A DNA stretch of 64,000 bases. It comes from Romanomermis culicivorax. Its lineage: Eukaryota; Nematoda; Enoplea; Mermithida; Mermithidae. A model generated the notes under the pieces. It saw nothing but the letters and a program-made list of their open reading frames with translations. It had not been told where the DNA came from and made no database searches. Positions 47,101-57,928 of this stretch are shown piece after piece. Position 1 is the first letter of the stretch. Every line of letters starts with the position of its first letter. The stretch covers positions 124,001-188,000 of the forward strand of contig CAWUHX010000150.1 in the NCBI GenBank assembly GCA_963922205.1, given 5' to 3'. The position numbers were made by a program, and so were the translations under genes.

Positions 47101-48993
47101 GTTCGAACACATCCCTTAATTCAGATTGTCGTAGAATTTTTTCCTGTGTAGTCTCAAAATCATAAAAAACAAATTTTTGATTAACAGGGCACTTATCGGT
47201 AATTCCTGTTTCCTTATCATCTAGACACTCATCCTCATCAACATTTGTTTCAAATATATCTTCTTCCTCTTCAATTGGCTCGCTACCAACAGGTTGCATA
47301 AAACATAAATGTTCTAAAATTAAAAATTTTCATATAAAATAAAATAAAATAATTACACCATATCTAATACCTTTTTTAGGTACCCTTTTATTGTATGTTT
47401 TGCATTCAAAATAACCGCAATTATGAGGTTTAGAATGTGCTCGTCGAACCAGTGTATCACATTGTTCGCACACTTTGAAACGATCGCAAATAGATACCCC
47501 TGTTTTTTGACGTTTCGATTGACCTCTTTGAGTAAAAACAAGCTTGTGTCGAGCAAAACACTTATCGTTTTTAAAATATCGCAGACAATCTTTGCATTTT
47601 CGAGCATTAAATTGATTACATGGGGGTGTATTGTAACACAGAGGACAAACGTTTCTGCATCTGTGCTCCATTTTGTTGTTGTACGTCAGATCGCAATGAG
47701 GACAAAAGTAGCCGCGGTCAAAAAATCCAGACATCTTTGTAATGACTGAGTAATGGTTATCATGGTGGTAAATATTCAAAACATGCATTGCTTCAGGTCC
47801 TTAAAACTCTAAATACATACACAATAACAGAGAAAAAAAAACTCTAACCTCTAAATATTAAATCTTTAAAGCGTTCTCTACTAAAAACTTTGATTTGAGA
47901 ATTGGGTAATAAAACAGCTTGCAGTTGTTCCCACTGGTGAAAACCGCAAGCTCCTTGATGGTTAGCTAATCCAGCCAAGGTCATCAGTTCTTTAGCAACC
48001 TTTGTTTGCAGCAGATGTGACTTGTCAGACTTTCGAATACTTTCCCATTTGTGTTCAGCATTCCTATCTTTTTTATGAATGTAAGCTCTAGCAACAACTA
48101 GAGCTCTAGCAAAACATAAATCATCCATGTTGTTGATTTGAATAATACAGCGTTTATCTTTTAGAAAATCATTATGTTTTAAATATTGATGAGCATTGTG
48201 AATACCTTAAATTAAAATAAATAAATAAATAAAAATAATAAAATCTTACATAAGTAATTTTAATCAGCTTACCGCTACCCGCAGGTGGTGTTACAACAAT
48301 CGTATGAATTGTAGACTGACGACTATCAATTTGTATTTGCTCATTTGATTGAAGAACAGCATTAAGAGTGTTTACAATCAAATCTCCAGTTAAAGCATGT
48401 TTCGGTCTAAAATGTATCAAAACACGACCTTTTGTCAAATCTGGATGGTCAAAGGAAAACCCTATAAATGCATTATCAGTGACATTCTCAGAAATTCGCT
48501 CTACTATACTTTGAAACGTTGGCACTATTTGAGCATTTAAATCATCCATATGTTCGGTTTTATGAAAGTTCACAGAGTACTCGCGACCTTCGGTATTAAA
48601 ACGCCTAATATTTACGGTACTGGGTTGACCTAGTTCGAAAAAATCATCCACAACAAAAGATGCATTCGTTACACCTCCACTAACCCCAACACCACCACCA
48701 CCACCACCACTAATTTGAGCTGTTTCGTAAATTTTTTCCTCATCAGAACTGTAAGGCGTATAACTTTTGTATTGATCATCTTCATCATCATAATCTAAAA
48801 CAGTTCCTTCTTCTTCTTCTTCTTCCAAAATATTATTATTATTATTATCAAGTGTTTCTTCTTTCTCAGAGGTAATATTCTCTGAAGACTCATTCACTAT
48901 TGTTTCATCCTCTTCATCAGAAGTAATATCTTCTAAAATTTCCATTGGCATGTCGTCTTCGTCCGAAGTAATATCCTCATAAATAGGTTTCAT
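44174..48993 (-). pseudogene. polB: Maverick protein-primed DNA polymerase B, 11 exons, two in-frame TAGs
   Basis: Exons on the minus strand: 48993-48273, 48205-47849, 47799-47371, 47313-46840, 46779-46520, 46469-46112, 46058-45792, 45739-45312, 45272-45156, 45104-44940, 44887-44174. All junctions keep phase, giving about 1430 codons. An acidic N-terminus and a Cys-rich zinc region (YFCPHCD, CPLC, CKDC, CEQC) come first. Exonuclease motifs: FYDFETTQ, AHNSRGFDGQFI, LDYCCSDVQVL. Polymerase motifs: A, DVCSLYPFVNKYG; B, KLMLNSFWGKF across the exon 10/11 junction; C, YFDMDSIIY. TAG at 46589-46591 and 45036-45038 interrupt it. Replicates the element using a protein primer. Introns are 40-70 nt. Confidence 0.95.
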
Positions 48994-49796
48994 TATAAAA
49001 ATTATCTAAACTAGAAAATATAAAAACTGTAAACTAGAAAAATAGAAAACAACCTATTCATCAAAAACTTATACAGTAATAATAATAGAAAATTTTTATA
49101 AATTAGCAAAAACTATTAATTTTATGGTAGAGATTTAATTATTGTTTACCAGGTTTTTGTAGTACTTTTCTTTTTTATGATAGGAAAGCTTCAAAGACCT
49201 CTATAACTCATGAACACGTGCCCATATCATTTCTTTAGCTTATTTTATTGACATATAACCAGTTAAAACCAGTTGAAAACCTGTTTTACTGTACAACCCT
49301 AGTATTTTTGTTTTGATTCTTGAAGCTATAAAATAACTGTAATAGCTGCTTATAACCCTGTTGCACCATCTTTTCTTTTTATGTGAAAAGGCTTTAAAGA
49401 CCCTTATAACTCATGCACACATGGCTATATTGCTTCTATAGCTTTGACCTTGATAATTACTATAACACATAAAACACATATATTTTTCTACCTTTGATCT
49501 CAAAGGTTACCAGACCACATAAACACATTTTTATTTTATTTTTGTAGAACATAGCTCCTCCTCTCATATACTCCTCAGAATAGTAGAATACTGTAGGATA
49601 TATGTCTTGAATATTTATTATGCTTAACTTATAACATCTATAAGCTATATATCCTGGTTATTTTATTATAGTTATAACCTCCTTTTACTCTAAAATTTTG
49701 AACACTTTATACATTTATCTGTTTTGTTGCTACAAAAACTACTCGCTTCTTCTCTCTCTCTCTCTCTCTTTAATATTTCTTCAAGAATTTTCAAAA
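48994..49796. promoter_or_regulatory. Divergent intergenic region, presumed shared promoter area
   Basis: About 800 bp of AT-rich sequence between the polymerase start (minus) and the first plus-strand ORF. It contains a CT repeat (TCTCTCTCTCTCTCTCTCTTT at about 49750-49771) just upstream of that ORF. Two similar phrases (AGACCTCTATAACTCATG at 49196; AGACCCTTATAACTCATG at 49398) form a diverged direct repeat. No gene seen. Promoter role is inferred from position. Confidence 0.45.
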
Positions 49797-51010
49797 ATGG
49801 AACACCAGTTCATGTTAGACGAAAACATGGCATTATTTGTAGTGGTTGAAGGGAGATACGTGTCAATCTATTTTCGTAACGTCGACCCTAAAACAAAAGA
49901 GGCGTATGGTCGCGGATTCAAGCTCATTTTACCACAATATGGTATACTAGGTCGCAATGTCAATATTATTGAAAAGACATTTTCACATGGAGGTCGATGC
50001 GGCATCAACCTTGGTTATAAAATGCTGGTTGAGAGGGACGGGGTTACAGTACGATTTAACAATTTGTTTAATGGAACGACATGGTGTTTATCTAAAGAAG
50101 TGAGTTGATATATGAATTCTTTCTTTCTTTCTTTTAAAATATATAATGTTTTATTCTTTAGCAATTTTGGCGCTGGACCAGTATGATACATGAGATAGGG
50201 CCAGCTATTTCAAACGAGTACAATGCTTTAGCAGCAAATTTCCAGCTAGCAATAAAACGCAAAACAAACGAAAACAACGACGTAGCTGGAAAAGATGGTT
50301 CTACCCCGAAAATCATTAAAGAAGAAGAAGTCAGTGCAGATAAGAAAATTATTACAGAAGAAGAAGGGATTCATGCTACAAAATTCGCCGGAGAACAAAG
50401 CAATGCTCGTGAAGATCAAAAGGAAGCTAGCATTCAAATGTCGTTTATTAACGATCTCTTCATCAACTGTTTCAATGATCCTGACTATGATTCAACGTCA
50501 GATACCAATTTGTTGGAAGCCGAAACCAAGCGTATTTGTGAGTTACGTGTTCCGGGTTTAGATATTCCATGGTTTTTTGATGAGCAAGTAGTAAAAGGTG
50601 AAAAATTATTTATAATTATATGTGCTGAGTTAGTTACACAAGACATCTTCAATGGGTGTATTTTTGATTGTTATTGCGCGAAAGAGGTAGGAATTGTTGA
50701 GGATCATCAGTGTCCAGCTCGTAATTCCATATATAATATCGCAATTACACCAACAGTTAATCGTTTATATGAAAAGATGGGACTTATCATTGACTGTTTT
50801 GAATATGTTATAGGCGAAGTTCAAGGTTATTACTGTCTTCGCGCTTTTAAACAGATGATTGACATATTTAGATGTATACCACTTACAAGTACTGGTCGTA
50901 AAATTCTTAAGGATACTGTAGCTTGTTTTATTGATGAAGGTTATCATTATGATTTTGATGATGCTGTTGTTATCAAAACACTACGCGATTTTATTAACAG
51001 TAAATTGTAA
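49797..51010 (+). CDS. Maverick unknown protein, two exons (383 aa)
   Basis: Exon 1 49797-50099 (donor GTGAGT), exon 2 50162-51010 (acceptor TTCTTTAG), in phase. The N-terminus has beta-rich character (MALFVVVEGRYVSIYFRNVD). The middle is charged and low-complexity. The C-terminal third has several Cys (CEYVIGEVQGYYCLRAFK-like region, exact positions ~290-320) and is helical. I do not recognise a family; it is first in the plus-strand block, upstream of the ATPase. No internal stop, unlike many neighbours. Confidence 0.75.
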
Positions 51011-51318
51011 AAGTTTTGCTCACATTCATTACAGTTTGTATCTTTTAATTAGCTATAGTTTGCTTGCTTGCTTATGTAATTGCTTACGTATTTGCTTGTT
51101 ATATAATTTCATACATATATTGCGCATATATTTTTGCATACAGTAATGTTATTCTATTTTATATAATTATCCATCTTTATATTTTACATGTGGACTGTTT
51201 TATATTGTAATTTTTGATAATTATATATATAACATTTTGTTTTAAATAATAATAAAAATCATTTTAAAAATTGTTCAAGTAAAAAGTGGTTGGTTTTTGT
51301 TGTTGTCAAAAAAAAGAG

Positions 51319-51975
51319 ATGTCAAATGATGATGATGAAAAGTTTTATATATGGAAACATCCATTTAACTGTATAGTTTCTGCTCCAACAAAATCAGGAA
51401 AAACACAATTTGTTAAGAAACTTGTAATTTTTGCTAAAGAAATACTTCACCCTGCTCCTGTGAAAATTTATTGGTGTTATTCCGAATGGCAAGAAGCTTA
51501 CGATGAATTAGTTCAGAAATGTTCTTATGTAGAATTTATTCAGGGTTCGCCTGATTTGAATGAATTTCAGAAAAGTAAAGATACACCTAAATTATTAATT
51601 ATGGATGATATGATGCAAGAGATGAAGAATGATCAAAGTTTAACTCAACTTTTTACTAAAGGATGGCATCATTGGAATATATCAATTATACATATAGTTC
51701 AGAATGCCTTTTTTGATGGAATGCGTACGAGTAGGATAAACACTCAATATTTAATTCTTTCAAAAAACCCAAGCGATAGATTACAAGTCCGCACACTGGC
51801 TCGACAGATTTTTCCAACTACCTCAAATTATTTCATAGAGGCCTATGAGGATGCTACTAGTAAACCATACGGTTATTTATTTATACATCTTACACAGACA
51901 TGTCCTGAAAAATATCGACTTAGATCTAATATATTTCCTGACAATGATCACATGATTTTGTATACACCTAAATGA
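51319..51975 (+). CDS. Maverick packaging ATPase (FtsK/HerA-type), 218 aa
   Basis: Walker A NCIVSAPTKSGKTQFVKKL, Walker B LLIMDDMM and a conserved region after it (NISIIHIVQNAFFDG) fit the genome-packaging ATPase of Mavericks and related DNA viruses. The ATG at 51319 is preferred over the upstream GTG at 51286. It would pump DNA into capsids. Intact. Its stop overlaps the next ORF (ATGA). Confidence 0.9.
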   Translation: MSNDDDEKFYIWKHPFNCIVSAPTKSGKTQFVKKLVIFAKEILHPAPVKIYWCYSEWQEAYDELVQKCSYVEFIQGSPDLNEFQKSKDTPKLLIMDDMMQEMKNDQSLTQLFTKGWHHWNISIIHIVQNAFFDGMRTSRINTQYLILSKNPSDRLQVRTLARQIFPTTSNYFIEAYEDATSKPYGYLFIHLTQTCPEKYRLRSNIFPDNDHMILYTPK

Positions 51976-52475
51976 TTCATCATTTTTACAAAAAAACTTT
52001 ATACAAGTTAGTCGGATCCTATTATTTTAGCGACATGATGATATACAGTAAATACATTTTTTTAAATACTCTCGCTGTGATTCTTTTCATAGCTGTTTTT
52101 ATTGTATGGGTACAATACCCTTTTCAATTTTATGGAAATGAAGAAGAACCTGTAAATGTTACAGATTTTACAATACCAAACACAAAAAATGTTACAGATC
52201 AGAAATTATTATTATTACGAGAAAATTATAAATTACATATAATACCCTTACTACGTTATGTAGAAAAAATTTTACATTGTCCTCAGAATGACGGACAATT
52301 TATGCAATTACGAGCGTGTTTCAAAATATATATTTTCAATCCTGTCGTATTTTCTTGCTGTAGTCGAAGCAGTAAATTTCAAAACTTGTACATCAATGGA
52401 ACTAGATTACGATATATTGATAGGATAGCTTTATTACATAATCAGAAAAAAATATTATACCCTTCATCAGTCTAG
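51972..52475 (+). CDS. Maverick membrane protein, single helix (167 aa)
   Basis: The start codon overlaps the ATPase stop by four bases, suggesting co-transcription or coupled expression. One hydrophobic helix (FLNTLAVILFIAVFIVWVQY) lies near the N-terminus, then a domain with four Cys (HCPQ, RACFK, SCCSR) and sequons (NVT twice, NGT). Family not recognised. Could be a virion or entry-related membrane protein; that is inference. Confidence 0.7.
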   Translation: MIHHFYKKTLYKLVGSYYFSDMMIYSKYIFLNTLAVILFIAVFIVWVQYPFQFYGNEEEPVNVTDFTIPNTKNVTDQKLLLLRENYKLHIIPLLRYVEKILHCPQNDGQFMQLRACFKIYIFNPVVFSCCSRSSKFQNLYINGTRLRYIDRIALLHNQKKILYPSSV

Positions 52476-52536
52476 TGGAGAATTTTGAAGAGGTTGGTCG
52501 TTTTTTTTATAATTCGTTTGTTTTGTGACAATTACG

Positions 52537-52999
52537 ATGTCAGCTGCATTTGAAGTTTTTGTCAGAATGGTGCAAAATAAAGTAAAAGGTAAAAATTTTA
52601 TATCTCTTCTTTAACTATTCATTAAACTATAGTATTTTTATTTAAGGTAAAATGCTAAACAACAAACAGAAATGCGAAATAGCTGATTTGTTTTGGACTC
52701 GTTTCTCACCCGAAGCCAAGATTTTTTACAAAGACATAGCTAAGGCGTGCAACCAATTACGGCGTGAAGTTGGTTTACCCATGGGACGTAAAAAAGTTAC
52801 ACAATTTTGGTGTTTTGCTAGATTATTACTGACGGAGTTGGATATGATCGAAACTTGTGCTATTTTTGTAGAAGATCTTTTTTTAAAACTAGATGCAGCT
52901 CATAAACTATTTTTTATGAATATGAATAACTTGTGTGCTTTTTCTAGATGCGAAGAGTTGAATATCGTCATACAAAATGAAGCTTCATTACTATCTTAA
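52537..52999 (+). CDS. Maverick small unknown protein, two exons (134 aa)
   Basis: Exon 1 52537-52588 (MSAAFEVFVRMVQNKVK), donor GGTAAAAA; exon 2 52647-52999, acceptor TATTTAAG, in phase. Helical with several aromatic residues; no known domain seen. The ATG at 52652 would be an alternative start. Confidence 0.65.
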
Positions 53000-53081
53000 T
53001 GTAATACAATAAATATTTCAATGTTTACTCATCATGTAGTCATTATTGTAAAATTTTTCTGTACTGTACGGTTTGTTTTGT

Positions 53082-53434
53082 ATGGCTTCTAGATTAAAGA
53101 AATATATTCACGAGCTCAATGTGTTGAAAAATTCAAATCATGTTCAAAGACGTGCTTTTCTTCAACATTCTTCCCCCGATTTGATCTGTTGTATATGTGA
53201 AATTTGTTTGAACATTTTGAACGGTAATATTCCTATTAATTCAAACTTAAAAAAGAAATTGGCGAAACATAAATTATTGCTCAGAGGTTTAGCTACAAGA
53301 CACGAAAAAAACAAGAAAAAAGATTTACATAATAAAGTGTAAGAATTGTTCAAAGTGGTGGAGCATTTTTACCTCTAGTACTACCCGTTTTATTATCTAC
53401 ATTAGCAAGTTTTGTTACAGAGAAATTATTATAG
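53082..53434 (+). pseudogene. Conserved Maverick small helical protein with apparent frameshift
   Basis: MASRLKKYIHELNVLKNSN, then CICEICLNILNGNIPI, then a Lys-rich end resemble a small protein found in many Polintons (family known, function not established to me). The first frame stops at TAA 53340-53342. A -1 frame then reads QSGGAFLPLVLPVLLSTLA to TAG at 53432-53434, a hydrophobic, Gly-containing C-terminus that looks like the missing end. Either a frameshift mutation or, less likely, a programmed shift. Confidence 0.65.
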
Positions 53435-53435
53435 A

Positions 53436-54287
53436 ATGAAATTTGCTAATAAATTTGCTCTTATACCTCAGGAGGTTCTGAATAAATTGAATAGTTCTCA
53501 GGGTTCTTCTTCGACGACGAGTTCAAATGAAAAGACAGGTATAGCTAAGCAAGTTGACATGTATCGTAATGAGCTAGAGCACATTTTGAAAGATAATACG
53601 TTAACGCCCGAAGAACAATACAAAATGTACTCGCAACTATTTTCACAATATTTAACTTTTGAACATGAAAAGGCTCAATCTGCTACAGTGATTTTAAAAC
53701 AAAAAGTTATTGATAAGGAAGAAGATGAGAATGATAGTGACGATTTGAAACAAAAAGAAAAAAATTGGCTGAATGATGAAAAGTTACTTAGCGGTATTCC
53801 TAAACAGTTTAAATGCTCAGCATCCTTATTATTGGAACACGTGCGACGTAACCCTAGTATAAATGTTAATAAGCAAGGTGAAGTATTAATTGATGGAAAA
53901 TTAATTGAAGGATCACACATTATTGATTTATTACATGATTTGTCTCGTAAACGTTCAAAAATTACGCAAATGCTTGGAGTACATGAGTTTGTTAATGCTT
54001 TGAAAAAATATAATGTACCATTAGAGGCTATAGGAAACCCATTACGTAAAATGTTATTCACTTTACCTCGGAAACTCTCCTACCATACACCTCCGGAAGA
54101 ATCAGATGATCATACAGTTAGTAGTGTCAAACGGTTGAATAAACCATTTGTGAAAGGTGTTGATTTATTTTCAAGTGGTGCCGAGGAAGATATCAAAGAC
54201 GATTCATTCTTTAATAAAGGAAACTCGACAGAAAAGAAGATACGACGCAAAGCTAGAGCACTTAGATGGTATACTCCTTTGTACTAG
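53436..54287 (+). CDS. Conserved Maverick protein upstream of integrase (283 aa)
   Basis: Starts at MKFANKFALIPQEVLNKL directly after the previous gene. Acidic and helical in the first 120 residues, then a compact C-terminal domain (GVHEFVNALKKYNVPLEAIG). I recall similar proteins next to this small protein and integrase in other Polintons, but the function is unknown to me. No break. Confidence 0.72.
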   Translation: MKFANKFALIPQEVLNKLNSSQGSSSTTSSNEKTGIAKQVDMYRNELEHILKDNTLTPEEQYKMYSQLFSQYLTFEHEKAQSATVILKQKVIDKEEDENDSDDLKQKEKNWLNDEKLLSGIPKQFKCSASLLLEHVRRNPSINVNKQGEVLIDGKLIEGSHIIDLLHDLSRKRSKITQMLGVHEFVNALKKYNVPLEAIGNPLRKMLFTLPRKLSYHTPPEESDDHTVSSVKRLNKPFVKGVDLFSSGAEEDIKDDSFFNKGNSTEKKIRRKARALRWYTPLY

Positions 54288-54291
54288 AGCG

Positions 54292-55401
54292 ATGAACACC
54301 TTACTTTCGAAATTATACAAAAATTTACATGGAAATCCTACAGCTTTTTCTAGTATTGAAAAATTATATGCTGAAGCTAGAAAACACGGTAAAAATATTA
54401 CTCGTAAAAATGTTAAAGATTGGCTTTCAAAACAAGATAGTTATACTTTACATAAACAAGTCAACAAAAAATTTTCACGTAATCGTATTTATGTTACAGC
54501 TATGGATCAGCAATGGGAAATTGATTTGGCAGATATGTCTTCTTTAGCAGATTTTAATGATGGATACAAATTTATGCTTACATGTATAGATGTATTAAGT
54601 AAATATGCATGGGTTGAACCATTAAAATCAAAACATTCAGAGAATGTTTGTGATGCTTTTCAAAATATTTTAAAAAGAGGTCGAATCCCTTGGAGAGTGC
54701 GCAGCGATAAAGGAAAAGAATTTGTCAACAAAGATTTCCAAAAATTATTGAAAACTAATGATATACATTTTTTTACTTCTCAAAACGAAGACATTAAATG
54801 CTCAATAGTGGAACGGTTTAATAGAACTTTAAAAACTAAATTATTTAAGTATTTTACAGAGTTTACTACTTATAAATAGATTGATATTTTACCATCAGTT
54901 GTTTCCAACTACAATCACTCTGTTCATAGATCGATTAAGGAAAAATCTATTAATGTAGATTATTCTAACGAAAAAATTATATGGCAAAGACTCTACCCTG
55001 AAAGATTATACACTAGAAAGTCTAAGATTGATATAGGAGATTACGTGCGAATTAGTAAACATAGAGGTGTATTTGACAAAGCTTATTTACCTCAATGGAG
55101 TGAAGAAGTTTTCAAAGTAATGCATATTGTGAAGACCCGAAATCATATACTTTATACAATTCAAGATCTGGAACGCAAAGATATAGAAGGACGTTTTTAT
55201 GAAAAAGAACTACAGAAAATTGATTTTAATCCTAATATCAAAGAATACAAAATTGAAAAGGTTTTGAAGACTAAATGTTTACCAGATGGTCAGAATAGAG
55301 TACTTGTGAAGTGGTGGAGTTATCCTGAAAAATTCAACAGCTGGATTTTAGAAAAGGATATACAAAACGAGGACGACGATGATTGCGATGAACAACTTTG
55401 A
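54292..55401 (+). pseudogene. Maverick integrase with C-terminal chromodomain, one in-frame TAG
   Basis: About 370 codons. DDE core: WEIDLADMSSL (first D), WRVRSDKGKEF (second D) and CSIVERFNRTLKTK (E). TAG at 54877-54879 falls at FTTYK-stop-IDILPSVV, after the core, and the frame continues. An SH3-like region (IGDYVRISKHRG) and a chromodomain (YKIEKVLKTKCL, VKWWSYPEKFNSW) follow; chromodomains steer insertion to marked chromatin in related integrases. The end overlaps the protease start by 23 bases. Confidence 0.93.
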
Positions 55402-55879
55402 ATTGACATATTATGTTCAACAATATGCGCTATTATCAGAAAATTTTTTAGGGGTTTTTGCTTGTGATTCTCTGCAGAAGATAGTTAAAAGACCTGCAGC
55501 TTTAATTGCAAACACCAATACATCTTTTCAAAAAGGAAGTCATTGGATAGCTATGTATTTTGATAATGCTAACTCTGTATATTATTTTGATTCTTATGGT
55601 TTACCACCAGTTATTCCTGCTTTTATAAATTATATTAACAAAAATGCTTTAATAATATATACAAATAAGAAACATTTACAAAATTTTGATAGTAGGGTTT
55701 GTGGTATATATACTTTATATTTTTTGTATTATAAAGTGTGACATGTTCCTATGTATAAAATGTTTAAAAGTTTCAGTAACACAAATTTAGTTTATAATGA
55801 TAAATTGATTTGTAAGTTTTTTCATTGTAAATTTTGTGTAAAAGGTCACTTGCGAAATAAATTATGTACACGTTTGTAA
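55379..55879 (+). pseudogene. Maverick adenain-like cysteine protease, one in-frame TGA
   Basis: Catalytic signatures of the adenovirus-type protease: [10 protein letters not shown] (His), [11 protein letters not shown] (acidic residue) and [12 protein letters not shown] (Cys). TGA at 55739-55741 interrupts; the same frame runs on through about 45 more codons (FSNTNLVYNDKLICKFF) to TAA at 55877-55879, which fits the usual C-terminus. Would process capsid proteins. ATG at 55379 or 55388. Confidence 0.88.
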
Positions 55880-56043
55880 AAAGTTAACTCCTTCTATATG
55901 TATTTATATATATATATAAATTTTACTTCACTTTGATAGCTCCGCCTCCTTTATATTTTTGTATAATTTTATTGGTTACTTTAGTAGCTCCGTAAATTTA
56001 TAACTGAGTGTTTAGTTGTTAAATAAAAATTTTTTATTTTGAA

Positions 56044-56352
56044 ATGGATAGTAGTAATAGTACGCATTCAGAAACGTCTCGCATTAGCGTTTGGGAGTTT
56101 TTTGGAAAACGTCTACCTCGAAACGAAGTGGTTTTCTTCAGTCAGGTTATACTAATATACATTGTAGTCATTACAGCTATAATAAATTTATCTCTCTACA
56201 ATAATAATACACAATTGTGGGTTGGTCTTTTGTGCGCTTGTATAGGATATTTATTACCTAGCCCCCTACCAACAGTATTACAGTCATCTAATTCATTGAA
56301 GACCATACCTATAGCAACAGCAAACAACATTATAAATAATGACAACCTTTGA
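56044..56352 (+). CDS. Maverick conserved two-TM protein (102 aa)
   Basis: Two hydrophobic helices (VVFFSQVILIYIVVITAIIN; LWVGLLCACIGYLLPSPLP) behind a short polar N-terminus. Similar small proteins occur beside capsid genes in many Polintons; function not known to me. Its end overlaps the next gene by 14 bases. Confidence 0.8.
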   Translation: MDSSNSTHSETSRISVWEFFGKRLPRNEVVFFSQVILIYIVVITAIINLSLYNNNTQLWVGLLCACIGYLLPSPLPTVLQSSNSLKTIPIATANNIINNDNL

Positions 56353-57256
56353 AGATCAATTTTATATCACATTACCTAGTAATAGCAAAATTGGAAACAA
56401 GCTGTCTGATTTTTCAGCCCATCTACCTTACCGTTTAAAACTAGATGGAAGCTGGGAGGTAGGGCTAAGAGAAATAATATACCCCTATAGTTGGGCTACA
56501 TTTACCAATCATGGTGGAGATAATGTAATAACATTAATTACGGATGGTGTTGGAAATAAGGTCAAAAAAATTAAAGTAATAGTTTTTGAAAAACATTACT
56601 TTACCATATCTGAATTAATTTAAGAGCTGAATGCAAAAGTTGGAGCAGCTATTGCCGGAACTAACATGGAAATCATGTTTTCATATGATGAACACAGTAG
56701 AGGATTAGTTAATTTGAAAATAAAAAGTGGTACAATCTTATGTAAAATTGATATAAGCAAACGGTTAATGGAGCTTCTCGGATTTAGCTCTACCAATACT
56801 GAGGCCTATGCAACTGCTGATGATGTTTTAAATAGAGCTGTGAATATTAACTTATATACTGTTGGAGAGAAACCTCCAAAAAATTCTAACACACATATTC
56901 CACCATCCAAAGCTGTTTTTCTTGCCGAGCCTGGAACTAATCATTTATACATGTTAGGCATTCAACCACCAAATTTGAATGATTTACAGAATTTTTATGT
57001 TTACTGTAATATTATTGAAAATCAGATTGTTGGAAATACTTTAGCACTGCCTTTACGTATAGTAAATGTTCAGGGAAAATACAAAGATAATGTGAGTTGA
57101 TTATATGAAACACCTCACTATATACCAATTCAATTGAAAGAAATTACAGTACTCGAGATTAATATAAAACACAGTATGAATGAGCTTATACCCTTTCAGT
57201 TTGGGAATGTTATAGTTAAATTACATTTTCGGCGACGTACTCCTTTATTCCTATAA
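56339..57256 (+). pseudogene. Maverick minor capsid (penton-like) protein, two in-frame stops
   Basis: The N-terminus FYITLPSNSKIGNKLSDFSA and SWEVGLREIIYPYSW fit the single-jelly-roll minor capsid of Polintons. The frame runs to TAA at 57254-57256 but has TAA at 56621-56623 and TGA at 57098-57100. About 305 codons in total, near family size. Confidence 0.85.
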
Positions 57257-57391
57257 TTATAGTATCAAATTTTTATTTACTCATTCATTCATTTGCATTT
57301 GGACATGTTGTCCTCAGGTTGAATTTTCGCAAACGCTCTTAATTAATTAATTAATTCATTTAGTTGTTCCTTTTGATTTTCAAAGCAAAAT

Positions 57392-57928
57392 ATGCATACC
57401 ATGTTTATCCCTGAAACCGTTAATTACTGGATCAAAATTTATCAACATAGTATTCAAGATAATCAGTTTCAATTAGGTGGTACCTTAGAAGGTTTTCGAG
57501 CAGCATACCCTTATTATTATAGACATCAAGGAGCTGGAGTTGGTAATTTTTTTAAGAGTTTGTGGGGTCTAGCTATGCCTTTGTTAAAATCTGCAGGAAA
57601 GCATGCACTTGCTGCAGGTTCCAAAATTGCAGGCGATGTTGTAGAAGGTGGTTCTTTTAAAGAAAGTGTTGCTGAGCATGGACGAAACGCAGCTGGTAGC
57701 TTATTACACAAAACGGGCGAGCGCATTCATAAAGGAAAAGGTTTAGGGAAGCGTAAACATATAAATTCTACGATACATATAAAAAGCAATAAAAAGTTAA
57801 ATGATGGTCAGCGTCAACAACATCAACATCAAAAACAACATAAATGTAAACACCTGAAACGACGTTCCTCATTCTTAATAAAGACTCCACGTAGAGTAGT
57901 CGGTTTGAAGGATATCTATTCAAAATGA
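57392..57928 (+). CDS. Maverick small basic virion protein, candidate membrane-active
   Basis: Contains GAGVGNFFKSLWGLAMPLLK, an amphipathic Gly/Phe-rich stretch, then Ala/Gly-rich repeats and a Lys/His/Gln-rich basic tail. By position between the two capsid genes and by composition it resembles the core or membrane-lytic small proteins of adenovirus-like virions. Its end overlaps the MCP start (ATGAG) by four bases. The true start may be a later ATG. Confidence 0.65.
   Translation: MHTMFIPETVNYWIKIYQHSIQDNQFQLGGTLEGFRAAYPYYYRHQGAGVGNFFKSLWGLAMPLLKSAGKHALAAGSKIAGDVVEGGSFKESVAEHGRNAAGSLLHKTGERIHKGKGLGKRKHINSTIHIKSNKKLNDGQRQQHQHQKQHKCKHLKRRSSFLIKTPRRVVGLKDIYSK

Noticed and set aside
44174..55401. 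TAG reassignment in the Maverick (three TAGs in polymerase and integrase)
   Set aside because: Protease, minor capsid and major capsid carry TGA and TAA as well, so no single codon is spared.
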